Shown here: piece after piece, positions 41,638 to 52,593 of the stretch
How positions within the stretch are numbered: position 1 is the first letter of the stretch
Layout of the letters: each line of letters begins with the position of its first letter
From: Orychophragmus violaceus
Lineage: Eukaryota; Streptophyta; Magnoliopsida; Brassicales; Brassicaceae
NCBI GenBank assembly: GCA_030180135.1
Contig: CM058239.1
Coordinates: 76,081,823 to 76,145,822, forward strand
DNA length: 64,000 bases
Direction: 5' to 3'
Notes under the pieces: generated by a model
Database searches by the model: none
Told to the model about the DNA's origin: nothing
Seen by the model: the letters and a program-made list of their open reading frames with translations, nothing else
Translations under genes and position numbers: made by a program

Positions 41638-41755
41638 CGCCTTGCATCGATCGACACGGTTCTGAGTGTCGATAGACACGGTTCTGAGTGTCGATCGACC
41701 CATCTTCGTGCTCTGCATCGATCGACGCTCTCACTGCATCGATCGACACATCTGC
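41638..41755 (+). repeat. Leader cluster of five TCGATCGA-type dyads
   Basis: Five copies of TGCATCGATCGACAC or its reverse complement in about 110 bp: near 41643, 41666, 41688, 41714 and 41734, with start-to-start spacings of 20-26 bp. It lies between primer site and gag start. Confidence 0.85.
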
Positions 41756-41771
41756 GTGAACAGATCAGTTT

Positions 41772-43201
41772 ATGTCTGATCGCGAGTTGCGAAGTAATTC
41801 AGACAAGGAGCTCGTGAATCTTGAACTTAAGGACCTTGCAAAGCTTGAGAGAGAGAACAGGAAAGCCCAGAAGCTAACCAAGATGGCTGATCCCAATCGT
41901 ATAATCCTGTTTAGGGATACTGAAGGTGTTCTGAGGAATTCAGAGAACCAAGTCTGCAATGCGCTTGGTCAAAGACTCGATGCAGATGGAAATGTCATTC
42001 CTGAGCCTGAGAGGCAGATTGTTCAACCTGATGGAGAAGCTCAAGGTGGACAAGGAAATCCACGAGCTGATGAGCCTCCTAATCCTCCTGCTAGGAGAAC
42101 ACTAGCTGATTACAATCGACCAGAGGAGATCTATGCCAATAGGTCTGCGATTGTACCTCATGCGTTTCCGCGTAATGAATTCGAGCTAAAGACCTCTTAT
42201 TACACACTTGTGGGACAGCGAGTTTCAGCGGATCTCCACATGAGCATCCTATGGACCACATTGAGCACTTTGAGTCTATAGTCACCGGGATGAAGCACAA
42301 TGGAGTGACTTATGACTACCTGCACTGCAAGCTTTTTCCTCACTCTCTTGTAGGAGAAGCTGCTGATTGGCTAAGTCAGATTCCACCTGGGACTCTGACT
42401 ACTTGGAATGCAGTGAAGGAAAAGTTTCTGCGATACTTTTATGATGATGCTCGCTCTGATCAGCTTAGACATGATCTCTTGACCTTCAAGAAAGGATCTA
42501 CAAAGCCTTTTAAGAAAGCCTGGGTGAGATTGAAGAGATACCAGAGAGATTGTCCTCATCATGGTTTCTCTGAGGTGCAGTTGTTATGTATCTTCTTCAG
42601 AGGAGTTGATTTGTGGTATCAGATGGCTTTAGATGCTGCATGTAATGGAAATTTCTACACCAAATCTCCAGAAGAAGCCAATGAGCTTATTGAAAACTTG
42701 GTCACTAGCAATAGTGTCAAGAATGCTGATATGGAGAGGATGAAATCTGGAGGAAAAGCTGACAATTCCCAGATAGCTGAGATGAACAAGAAGATTGATT
42801 CTGTCCATAGCATCTTGCTTGGTAAAAAGGTGGATGTCCAGGAGACTGAGGATGTTAATTACATAGCTAGAGCTGGTTATCAAGGTCAGAGGTATGGAAA
42901 CCATCAAGGACATACTTCAGGTTTCGCACCAAAGTCTGCATTTCAGAGACCTTTCCAGCAGAACATCTCATTTACTAGAGATTATGGTGCTTCATCATAT
43001 CAGCATGTTCCTCCTAAAAATGAGCAGAATGATAAGATGATGGGACTCTTGGAACAACTCTTGGAAGGACAGCAGAAGAGTACAGTGGACTTCAATGGAA
43101 AGATAGATTCTATGTACCTTGATCTCAATGGGAAGATAGAAGCTATAAGCACTCATGTGAAGAAGCTAGATATTCAGGTTCAGCAGATTACTGGAACATA
43201 A
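41772..43201 (+). pseudogene. gag: ATH-2 Athila-type Gag
   Basis: ATG at 41772. First part: a charged N-terminus, then TLADYNRPEEIYANRSAIVP and FELKTSYYTLVGQ, characteristic of Athila Gag. A one-base frame change near 42225 moves to the second frame, with HPMDHIEHFESIVTGMK, the capsid core FPHSLVGEAADWLSQIPPGT, YQRDCPHHGFSEVQLLCIFF, and a glutamine-rich C-terminus with repeated DLNGKI/DFNGKI helices. It stops at 43199-43201. Gag would assemble the particle; here it cannot be made as one chain. Confidence 0.88.
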
Positions 43202-44369
43202 CAAAGGCAAAATGGATCAGGAAGAGATGAACATAATAAATTCGTCCATGCTGTGATCACAGAAGATGAGATTGACTTGCTGGAGGAAGAAGAGCGCATA
43301 ATCTCGGATTTTCTGGATGAATAATGTCTGTCTGAGACATGCGTTGATCGACACACCCTCGATGTCGATCGATGCAACCCCGATACATCTGATGAATATA
43401 ACCAGAATCGCCTTGTGTCGATCGACACAACATCTACATTGATCGACACATATTGCAGACAGGACCAGAAACTTGCAACAGTCCCAGAACGAGTCTACAA
43501 ACCCCTCTAATCCATCTCCTAAGGCTCCTAAACTGTCTAAACAGGAGCTAGACGTGGCTAATTGTATGAGAGTGATGGAGTAGAAGCTGATTCAGATTAT
43601 AGAGAAGATTCCAGACCCATGATCCTTTGTGCTAGACTGTTCCATCTCTAAGGACAGATTCAAGGAATCTCTGTGTGACTTAGGATCTGGTGTGAATCTC
43701 ATATCATACTCTGTGACTGAGAGGTTGGGAATGATGGATTTTCAGCCTACTAGGATCTCTCTTATCCTAGCTGATCATTCAAAGAAGTATCCAGAAGGAG
43801 TTCTTGAGGACATTCATGTCAGAGTTGGAAACTACTTGATTCTAACGGTCTTTGTAGTGCTGAAGTATAACATTGAGCCAGTTGATCCTTTGCTACTTGG
43901 TAGACCTTTCTTAGCTACTGCATGAGCTGTGATTGATGTGAGACACGGAGTGATTGATCTCCACCTGGGAGAAAAAACTTTGCGGTTCAAGATGGATAAG
44001 CTGCAGAAATCCACCATTGATGGACAGAGCTTCAGTGTGGAAGTGGAACCAGAGATTCCTATTGGAGAAGAGAAGATGGCAGTTCATTCTGAACTTGCTC
44101 TATTATCTTCAGATCCTGCAACTGCTCTTAAGCAGAAAGCTCCAGATCTCTCTCATCCACCAAAGCACATGTATGATTCCTCTAAACTCAAACCTCCTAA
44201 TCATCAAGCTGTGACTGCAGGAAAACGCAGTATCCCACCCTCGCTTCGCTCCCACCCTGATTCTCTTCGTTCTTTTCTTGGGAGATCTCATGATCCGAAA
44301 GCTTATACGCCCCCTTGGCTGAAGAGACATTCACAGAGACACTCAAAGTCTCTGTTGAATCCCCCATAA
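43202..44369 (+). pseudogene. ATH-2 protease remnant and linker, no polymerase
   Basis: Upstream part (43202-43515) reads DEIDLLEEEERIISDFLDE then a stop, and contains four dyad motifs translated as VDRH, VDRC, SIDT and LIDT. From 43629 the Athila protease domain is recognisable (CDLGSGVNLISYSV, then PVDPLLLGRPFLATA) with a TGA at 43923-43925. The same frame continues to 44369 with IDLHLGEKTLRFKMDK and ends RHSQRHSKSLLNPP. There is no RT, RNase H or integrase between this and the LTR. Confidence 0.85.
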
Positions 44370-45707
44370 GTCCGATCTCGTTTCCATAGTCAAGCTATTG
44401 ACTTTAAACAAGCACTGAGTGGGAGGCAACCCACTATTAGGTTCGTTTTTCTTTTCATTTTTCGTTTAGTTTTGGGTATTTTGATTTTTCTGTGTTGTGT
44501 GTTCAAAGGCGTGAGAAACAGGTAGAATCGCAATGCATCGATCGACACACATAGTGCATCGGTCGACACAGTTGCGATTTACGGTTTGCCGATTCAATTG
44601 CGGTTCAGACACTGGTTATCTAAATAACTGCGGGCATATTCACCTTGCATCGATCGACACCCTAGTGGCATCGATCGACACAGGCCGACGACAGGTAAGT
44701 GTTCTGACCCTTTTCGGTTTGTTTTCATTCCGATTTCTTTTCTCACCGCACCTAAGCATGAGACCACTGGGGACATTGTGTTTCAAGTGTGGGGGAGGTA
44801 GCTATTGACGCACCACTTTTTGTTTTCTTAGAGTCAGTCCAAATTTGTTTTATTGAGTCAAAATTGAGTTGGAAACAAGGACTTTTTGAGGAGATTACCA
44901 CACTTGCACGAACTTAAGTAACCATTGGCTGACTTGCAGATGATCTATGACTATAAGAAAACCCAACACGGACCAGCCTACTGAGGACACCCATATCACT
45001 TCAGGTATTCGGAGAATCCATTACTTGACTTCACCTTTAATTTGACTTAATTTTCTTACATATGGGCTTGGTATACTTTGGATCAGATTCCTCTGTTGGT
45101 TCTAACACAGCTTGTAAACCTGTCTGATTATGGTTCCCTTCTCCCCTACCTTGAAAGTAAAAAAAAAAATTGAGATAAACTGAGGATAAGCTAGTAGCTT
45201 CGAAGTGGTCATGGGAGTGGTAGAGACCCCTATTACCTCCTGTGCATCCATGGAAACATGTCCAAAGTACACCCCAATAAGGGAAGAGCACTGATAGAAA
45301 AAAAGAAAATGATACCCAGTGGGGAAAAATCAGTGCTAAGGAAGGGAAAAGAGAAGAAAAGGAACCAGAAGCAACAGTTGAATGGTCAAATGCTAACAGG
45401 GTAAGAGTCCATATGTTCTTTGATCGATACCCCATAAGTGAGACCGCACTTAATAGCTTATAGAAGTCAGTATGGTGAATTTGGATGCTTTGAATGTGAT
45501 TGTGGAGTTTACTCAGGATAGTTGATAAGTGTGGGGGAAGTATATGTTGGTCTTGATGTCTGCAGATTCATTTTCATGTGGCTTACTATAGGGAATCTGA
45601 GTGTTGTGCTCCTACGATGAAACGAGTTTCTGAAGTTTTCAAACTTCTTCTCCTGGTCTTGGTTTTCTATTTGCTTGAGGGCAAACAAAAGCTAAGTGTG
45701 GGGGAGT
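44370..45707 (+). other. ATH-2 non-coding 3' interior
   Basis: About 1.3 kb without a supported ORF. It carries four dyad motifs (44533, 44554, 44646, 44668) and three GTGTGGGGGA tracts (about 44790, 45529 and 45695), the last being the polypurine tract. It is homologous to ATH-1 23965-25260 in reverse orientation. Confidence 0.8.
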
Positions 45708-46881
45708 TGTTATATCATGGTTTAGGACTTTTAACCATGGTATATGTCTTTGTTATCGAGTCTTTAAGAGTCTTTGGAGTCCTTTTATGTGTGTTTACAG
45801 GTCTAGGTACGTTTGGAGCGGATTTGGACATTATGGCGCATTCTGGAGCTATTTGGAGCATTTACCCGAGAGGAAGAGTTCACTGTCGATTTCAGACATC
45901 TGTGTCGATCGACACAACATATGCATCGATCGACACAAGATCGTGACATACTTATCTCGCGCGTTTAATGAAGATTTATGGAATTTTCACTTTGGCCCAG
46001 AAGTTTCTCATAATTACAAAGAAGCTCCAGCCGAGTTTAGATCATTATATTAGGGTTTTTAAGCCATTGTTTAGGCTTTCATACTTACACATTATTTTAC
46101 TTTGAAAGAGTTAGGGGCTGATTTTGTACTCGAGAGAGAAGAGATTTTGAACCCCAATTTCTTATTCTATTTTATGCTATTTGGTTTTCTATTCATCATG
46201 TCTTTTGCTTCAATTGACATGTCTGAGTAGTTCTCCAAGTTAGGTTTAGGGATTCTCACAGGGGATTTCATGGAAGTATAGGTTGATCAATATGTTGGGA
46301 TTCATATCTTTCTAGTTCTTCATCTAGGGTTGTTCTTAATGCTTGATCTGAATTAGGTGCCCAGATTACTGATGTTAGGTTGATTTCTGCAACGAAAGTT
46401 GATTAATTAACTAGAAAGAACTTAGATGAGCAATTTGACTATTCGCAAAGAAATATGGCTTAGGAGAATTGTGAACGAAAGAACCTGAAATTAATGCTTG
46501 TTTAGAACTCTAGGATTCGCAACGAAAGTTGGCTTGCTAGGTTGTTAGACATAGATAATATTCGCAACGAAAGTTGGTCTGTTATAATTCTGTGATTCTA
46601 GTTCTAGAATAGTTCTTAATTAGATCACGATTGATTGACTAGCCTATGTTCCTGATTTCCTGAGAACTCCCTTGGCTTGACGCTTTGCCTTCTGATTTAC
46701 AAACAGTTTACTTTACTTTCTGTTCTGATTTACTGCTTTTTACTGCTTTACCTAGCTTAACCTGAAATTCTACAATCTATCGCAAGATCTTGAGTCTCTG
46801 TGGATTCGATACCTTATATACTACTAGTCATGTCTGTGCACTTGCAGTGTAGATTTGGGCATTAAAACCTGATCGTATCAC
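45708..46881 (+). repeat. ATH-2 3' LTR (1174 bp)
   Basis: TGTTATATCATGG...CTGATCGTATCA. Terminal hairpin TATATCATGGTT (45711-45722) with AACCATGGTATA (45733-45744), one mismatch. Dyad pair at about 45902 and 45923. GCAACGAAAGTTGG words around 46390-46580. Confidence 0.92.
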
Positions 46882-47358
46882 TAGACACTCCACATTCATG
46901 CCAAAGCTTTCAAGACTCAAGAAGATTCATCTTTCCATTTCTGGCCAAATTTTCCAATAAATGCCAACGACCATATTCTTCATATTTTTGATTCTTTTCT
47001 TATATTAGACCTTTCAAACCGTTGTCTATGAGCCTATAAAAGCTCAGCTTCGAATTCATTGTAAAGCACCCTTTCAACCATTTTAAATTTAATAGAATTA
47101 TTCTGTTTTTCTTCCAAAGTTTGTGTTCTTTGTGAAGTCTTCCTTCTCTGAATAGTATGAGTGATTCACTTTGTTCTTAGGAGTTTCAGATCAATCTATT
47201 TGAGTGATTCAGATAGCTTGTTTTTAGATTGAGAGAGTCAATCAAACCCACTGGTTGAGAGAGCCAATCACAAGTTCCCCCACCACCTCTACCTTCAATC
47301 CATCTTCCGCAAGCTTGGCTTAGGAATCATATGATCATCAAGTGATCTTAGCATTTGA
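46882..47358 (+). repeat. GYP-4 5' LTR fragment and leader
   Basis: Starts mid-LTR at CTAGACACTCC directly after the ATH-2 LTR. It contains a likely TATA region (CTATAAAAGC at 47033-47042) shared with 49856-49865. I cannot find a clear primer site; the LTR end and gag start seem to have been lost in a deletion before 47359. Confidence 0.6.
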
Positions 47359-48416
47359 GTGATTCCGAGGCTGTATCATCACCAACCTCAACTTTCAAAG
47401 TTTTCGGGAAGTAAAAGAAATCCAGAGATTTACCTAGAGTGGGAGAGAGACATGGACGAGTGGTTTTGGTACCACAATATTCCAAAGGGTAAAAGGCTTT
47501 CCCATGCTTTAAATCTACTCACTGGATGGGCATATGAATGGTGGAGGCAAGAAGAAAGACAACAAAGCAGATGTCAAAAACTAGCTATCACCACTTGGGA
47601 ACAATTGAAGTTTCTCATGAGAAAGAAGTATGTTTCAAGAGACCTTTTACAAGGAATCAGGGAGCAATACACTAGAAGGATCCCAAGCCATGTGCATCCA
47701 TTAAGCTACAGGTCATAACAAAAGAAAAATGTCTCAAAGAGAATAAAGGAGATTCTGAAACTAAAGGAGGAGAGAACAGAGAAGCAGCAGAGTCATCAAT
47801 CTTCTATATGAGCATAGGAGAACCAGGATTTGCAACCAAACCCAGCTCTAACACCTTACCCAATCTGTTAACCATGCCAACACAAGGTAAGTCTTCTAAC
47901 TTTGTGAATTTCAAAGAACCTACATGTTATAGGTGTCATAAGAGAGGACATTTTGCCGCAACTTGTCCCAGTAGGAAATTAATGAGAGAAACTTTACAAG
48001 AAGATAAAACAAAAGTAACTAGAGAAAGTGATAGTTTATCTCATTTTGATTTTCTAATTTCAAGTTCAAGATTTATGCACTTGTCTTTGCCAAAGAGTTT
48101 TGTTGCAGGAATAAGACAAAAAGAAGAGCATGTCAGCCAAGGTGAAGAAAAGCAATTCTTACACCTGACTTGTCCAAAGGAGGCTAAGAAAGAGGAAACC
48201 AAGCAAGACAGCAACATGAGTGTGCAAGAAAACAAGGAGCAGATTATGTTTCAACTTGCCAATGCAATAACTGTGAGTTTAAGTTTCACCAAATCTATTT
48301 CTATGGTATTAAACTCAAATGTAATGCACTTGTTCTTGTCTCTGGGAATTGATTTTGGTACAGGAAGAACCATGAAGCATAAGGCAAAGGAAGCCTTAGT
48401 AAAGAGACCAGAATAG
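47359..48416 (+). pseudogene. gag: GYP-4 Gag remnant
   Basis: Gag core without its N-terminus (LSKFSGSKRNPEIYLEWERDMDEWFWYHNIPKGKR in pieces, EWWRQEERQQSRCQK, LKFLMRKKYVSRDL), stopping at 47716-47718. In another frame (47808-48416) a CCHC knuckle CYRCHKRGHFAATC is followed by a Lys/Glu-rich region. Both parts would be needed for a working Gag. Confidence 0.75.
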
Positions 48417-49202
48417 AGTTACATGTGTCTACAAGAGCCACAAGCAAATAAGAGACCTGAAAGAAACCTAGTCCCAACCAAATGCAAGGTTATCTCTGAA
48501 CTTAAAGTGTCTAACTCTAACTCTCAAGCTACTAGTATAATGCACTTGTTCCTAGATTCAAGTGATGAGGCATGTAGAGCTAAGAGTGTTGAGACCAAAT
48601 GAGAAATCAAGGAGAACCACCAGATCCAACATCCAGACATCTTACCATGATGTCCAAGCTGAATCAAAACACTAAAGGTGTTGATCAGGTAAGTAATTCT
48701 TATAACCAGTTTGTTCTTGATAACTCAATGAACTTGTCAAATGAGGAATCAGTGTTCTGTCCACAAGAAGAGCAAAGGCATTTTTCATAGGTATTTTGAG
48801 AGCAAGTTTATCTCATCATAAGAAACCCATAATCCACTTGTTTCTTGCCAAAAGTGTTGAGATCATTGCAGTTCTTAAGGGATCAGACAACATTGGAGCT
48901 CCTCCAGGACATAATTCACTACTAACACAAGTAGTTGAGACACCAAAAATGGGCACAGCTGATGTCACAACAGAAGAGACAAGTAAATACCACTTAAAGG
49001 AAGGCAACATCATACCAGGCCAAAGAAGAGGAGTGTTACTATCATACCTGCTCAAGGGAGAACCACCAAATGCAGCACACATCACCAATCCAACTAGTTA
49101 CCAAGGTAAGACCCTAAGTTCACAAAAGAGAATGAAAGCTAACTTGCTTTATCTTGGTGCAAGTTATACAGTTTCGAGGTCGAAACATTTTCAAGAGGGA
49201 GA
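48417..49202 (+). other. GYP-4 degenerate interior with repeated HLFL-type segment
   Basis: No long frame. A short segment translated MHLxL recurs at about 48075, 48325, 48539 and 48828 (DNA ATGCACTTGT or a near match), suggesting an old internal peptide repeat. Just before the LTR lie a 7-bp perfect inverted repeat GTTTCGAGGTCGAAAC (49171-49186) and a purine tract AGAGGGAGAG (about 49193-49202). Confidence 0.55.
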
Positions 49203-49891
49203 GTATGATGAGAACATCAAGTCATCATCAACCAAAATACTTGGAGAGAACTAGTTTGAGTGCACCATAGACATATGTGCATGTCTTGGAGCATATCTAC
49301 CCAACCAGATGGTCTTAAGCTACAATTCAACTTGTTCCAGGAGCTTAACCAATCAAGGAATCAGGGAGAGTTTGAATCATCACAATTGGAGTTCATATGA
49401 AGAAGTTATTCAGCTTCTAAAACAGATGATTTTCAGCTTGCTTCATTTGGAGGCTCAAGGATTCATTCACTTATAAACAAGACATTGGCAACCAGGAGAG
49501 ATATCTAAGAATTCATGAGACATATTTAAACATCCATGAGATTTCTTTATCAAGTTCCCATACACCAACAGCCATAGGATCATAAGAATCTCATTATTCT
49601 CACACTTGCCTTATTTGGAGCCAAAGGAGATCAAATCCCAACAGCTCTTTTTCCTGAAGTTTGGCCACGAATTGAAGCTCTCTAAAATCATACAGAATGT
49701 ACCTAGACACTCCACTTTCATGCCAAAGCTTTCAAGACTCAAGAAGATTCATCTTTCCATTTCTGGCAAAATTTTCCAATAAATGCCAACGACCATATTC
49801 TTCATATTTATTTATTCTTTTCTTGTATTAGCCTTTCAGACCGTTTTCTATGAGCCTATAAAAGCTCAGCTTCTAATTCATTGTAAAGCAC
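49203..49891 (+). repeat. GYP-4 3' LTR, truncated by ATH-3
   Basis: Begins TATGATGAG after the purine tract (start tentative to a few bases) and ends at 49891 where ATH-3 begins. In the left copy the LTR continues CCCTTTCAACC after the same TTGTAAAGCA, so ATH-3 is inserted inside it. Confidence 0.65.
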
Positions 49892-51048
49892 TGATAGAGT
49901 CAAATTATATCCCTATTCTACTGCAAGTGCACAGTTATGCGAATGTATTATTTCAGGGTATCATATCCACAAGGACTCAAGTTTCACACGACAGATTATA
50001 TGTTCTTCAGTTAAGCTAAGCCAACCAAGAGAAAGCAGTAAACTAAAGTAAGCAACTTAGAATTGTTTTCAATGGGAGAAAGGCGTCAGACTTAGGAAGT
50101 TCTCGGGAATCATACAATGCTAGACACTTAACTAACCGGATTCAGATTAAGCTCGAGTTCAAGAACTAGAAACACAATGCTAAACAATCCAACTCTCGCT
50201 GAGATTATTTCTATATCTAGCAACCTAGCGATCCAGATCTCTAAACAATCATTAAGAACAGGTTCTTCGGTTCACAATTCGCCTAAACCAAATCTCTTTG
50301 TATCTAGTCAAATTGCTCACACTAAGTTTATTCAGATTATAACTCACACTCTCGTGCTAAGTTAATTATCTCAGATCTAAATCCTAGGTGATCAGTCCAA
50401 AATTCAGTGTTAAGTATAACTTTGGTGATGAACGAATAGATTTAGAATCAAATCAATCAGTTATCTAAACATGCATGAAACCCTATGAGAATTTCTAAAT
50501 CTAACTAGGTTACTACTCAGACATATTATCAGATAAACAATACATCATTGAATAGAAACCAAAAGACTGAATAAATAAGTAAAGGCGTTCGAAATCCTTC
50601 TCTCAAAGGTTACAAGTAGCAAGAACAGCCCCTCGACAAAACTCTCTCAAATCTCCAAGCAAGAACAAAAGTATGAATAAGATAGATCCGATAATGAGTC
50701 TGAAAACCTAATTAAAACTCCCAAACATGTTTTGGGGCTGGATTAGAATTGGGGAAAACTTCTGGGTTTTTTTGCAATTCTTCAAAAGTCATCTTCAACA
50801 TGGCATATCAGACTCTGTCGCCCTCAGTGTCGACCGAGACCAAGGTGGGTGTCGATCGACATCTACTCGTGGCCGAGACACCAACTTCAGCTCTCTGCTC
50901 AAATCACCAGAAAAGTCCTATAATACTGCTCTTTGCTCCAAACGCAAGCCTACCTGTAGAAGACTCAATAGAATCGAAAAACCAGGTTAAAGACTCAATA
51001 TACACTACTATATCATGGTTGAAAACCTAGAAAAACCATGATATATCA
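49892..51048 (-). repeat. ATH-3 3' LTR (1157 bp)
   Basis: Terminal hairpin TATATCATGGTT (51009-51020) with AACCATGATATA (51034-51045) and a dyad pair (GTGTCGACCGAGAC near 50827, GTGTCGATCGACAT near 50850). It is diverged from ATH-1, so a separate subfamily. Confidence 0.85.
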
Positions 51049-51345
51049 ACTCCCCCACACTTAGCTCTTGCTTGCCCTCAATCAAGTAAAAGAACCAAAG
51101 CATAAGAAAGAGGTTTGAAAACACAGAAACTCATTTCGTCCTAGGAACTTTCGCATTCACATTCACTTAGTAAACCACTGAAAAATTTCTTGCAGTGATC
51201 AAGACACCAATATACTTCACCCACACTTTGCAACTGTCCCAAGTAAACTCCACAATCATATTAGGACATTCAAGTTCACCACACTAACTTCTGTATACAA
51301 TTAGGTGCAATCTCACAAAGGGATTATCGATCAGAGGACACATGT
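51049..51345 (-). other. ATH-3 interior stub
   Basis: Homologous to the ATH-1 interior 23965-24262 (a purine tract and a second, eroded tract near 51209). It ends with ACATG (51341-51345), the presumed first copy of the COP-7 target duplication. No ORF. Confidence 0.75.
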
Positions 51346-51792
51346 GTTAGAATAGTGAGATTAAGAAGAGAGAATTAAGAGAGAGAGGCTCAGACCCGAT
51401 TAAGGTTCTTACACCAGAGAGAGAGAGATAGAGTTGAGAGAGGAAGAGAGAAAGCGGTTCTTGGGAAGAATAAATCCCAATATGAATTATCTGAAGTTGT
51501 TTACAATGTTTAAGTAATGTATCTACTAGGGAAACACAACAAAACAAATGAATAAACAAAGAGAACAAAACAAAACCGTGGGGAAGAGTGAGAGTAACGG
51601 TAATAAAGGAAAGTGACATCTCTTCTCTTTGTCCCATGATGAAAGTGACATGTCTATGTGGTCCAAGTCTTGGGATTAGGGTTCTGAACTTCTTTATCTC
51701 CTAAGGAATGGCGCTTGATACACCACAAGACTTCTGCACACATAAACCCCAACCTTGCACATAAGAAGACTTAGACCCGGACTTGTACTTTG
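51346..51792 (-). repeat. COP-7: copia-type LTR fragment
   Basis: Starts TGTTAGAATAGTGAG, the plus-strand view of a minus-oriented copia LTR (compare TGTTAGAATTTGAG of COP-4 and TGTTAGAATATG of COP-11). A GA-rich block lies at 51415-51452. It is cut by COP-8 after CTTTG (51788-51792). The rest should lie beyond COP-8, right of the window; I cannot tell a solo LTR from a complete element. Confidence 0.7.
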
Positions 51793-52196
51793 TATTGAAA
51801 TGGAGATCATAGAAGATCAATGTGCTATTGGTCATGAGAGGTCTTGGAGTAACCAAACTAGAAGAGGTAACTAGAAGAGAAGCATCTATGAATAGTACCC
51901 ACGGATGAACAGTAAAAATAGTTTTAGTTACCTTAAGATTTTTTGGACTAGCTTCCCTTGTAAGCTAAATATGTGGACAATTATGAGCCACATGTTTTAA
52001 GATGAGTCTAACAGCTAGTTTCTGTATATTGTAAGGTGGATTTCGAAATTCAAAGTACTGGAGACTTATTCTCTTCTCCAATTCTCTCTCTAATCTCTCT
52101 CTTGTTCTTAGTCTCTTAATCTCTTTCTAATAGTCTGATCTTGTGATTCTTTGCTTAAATCTTCCATTCTCTGCTTTATATTCTTGAATTCTAACA
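51793..52196 (+). repeat. COP-8 5' LTR (404 bp)
   Basis: TATTGAAATGGAG...TTCTAACA, clearly the COP-3/COP-4 LTR family with scattered substitutions. Confidence 0.92.
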
Positions 52197-52208
52197 TGGT
52201 ATCAGAGC
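52197..52208 (+). other. COP-8 primer binding site
   Basis: TGGTATCAGAGC directly after the LTR; the leader to the ATG at 52422 is about 210 bp without an ORF of its own. Confidence 0.95.
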
Positions 52209-52421
52209 GATAAGCTCCTGTACCTTCTTTACTTCCGCAAAATCTTTCTAAAACCTGTTCTTGAGCTCTTAAAAGTCTGCTCCGGTTCTTGCAAGTTCTC
52301 AAGCCCTTAAGCGCATTCTCTTGCATCTTTCTTTACTGTTTGTGTTCTCTGTGAGTTGAGAACCTTTCTACCATTAAAATTTCATCTTGAATACTCCTTC
52401 CTTGCTAAGAAATCAGAGGCA

Positions 52422-52593
52422 ATGGAGAACTCAAGAGTTCTTATCCCTGTGATTCTAAAAGGCACCAACTATATTGTTTGGGCTAGAATGGTGAAGTCTG
52501 CACTTGGAGGCAGAGGTCTGTGGAAGTATATCTTGAGTGACACTGCTCCACAGAAGGTGTTTAAAGCCAGGTCTGAATCTGAAGCCAAGAAAG
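52422..52593 (+). pseudogene. gag: COP-8 Gag, first segment
   Basis: ATG at 52422 (MENSRVLIPVILKGTNYIVW), 57 codons to the COP-9 insertion. An upstream in-frame ATG at 52356 exists, but 52422 matches the start in COP-2, -3 and -4. The frame continues at 59685 after the GAAAG duplication. Confidence 0.88.

Larger units (their letters stand above)
40557..46881 (+). mobile_element. ATH-2: Athila-like gypsy element lacking RT and integrase
   Basis: Plus-strand element: 5'-truncated LTR 40557-41505, tRNA-Asp primer site, gag, protease remnant, linker ORF, 1.3 kb non-coding 3' region, LTR 45708-46881. The left LTR lacks the first 224 bp. The two LTRs differ at many positions, so this copy is clearly older than ATH-1. 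Its right end abuts GYP-4 LTR sequence. No target duplication is testable because the left end was lost. Confidence 0.92.
46882..49891 (+). mobile_element. GYP-4: degenerate Ty3/gypsy remnant
   Basis: Left LTR fragment from 46882, gag remnants, a degenerate interior, and the start of the 3' LTR up to 49891. About 190 bp at 46883-47070 repeat at 49703-49890 (CTAGACACTCCAC...TTGTAAAGCA), which defines the LTR. The 3' LTR is cut by ATH-3. RT and integrase are missing. Gag resembles that of GYP-1. Confidence 0.8.
49892..51345 (-). mobile_element. ATH-3: Athila-like element, 3' end
   Basis: Minus orientation: LTR 49892-51048 then the first 297 bp of interior, cut by COP-7 at 51346. The LTR start TGATAGAGTC and end ATATATCA resemble ATH-1. 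The interior begins ACTCCCCCACACTTAG, the same purine tract as ATH-1 and ATH-2. No coding part is visible. Confidence 0.85.

Noticed and set aside
41638..41755. CRISPR-like array because of short regularly spaced repeats
   Set aside because: The repeats are 15-bp dyads in both orientations with 5-8 bp gaps, scattered through a eukaryotic retroelement; there are no spacers or cas genes.
45037..45435. Minus-strand 132-codon ORF in the ATH-2 3' interior
   Set aside because: Opposite to the element, in a region that is non-coding in ATH-1; the frame is not preserved there as a related protein of similar length.
50727..51030. Two overlapping plus-strand ORFs in the ATH-3 LTR
   Set aside because: They lie in the U3 of a minus-oriented LTR, overlap the dyad pair, and resemble no known protein.
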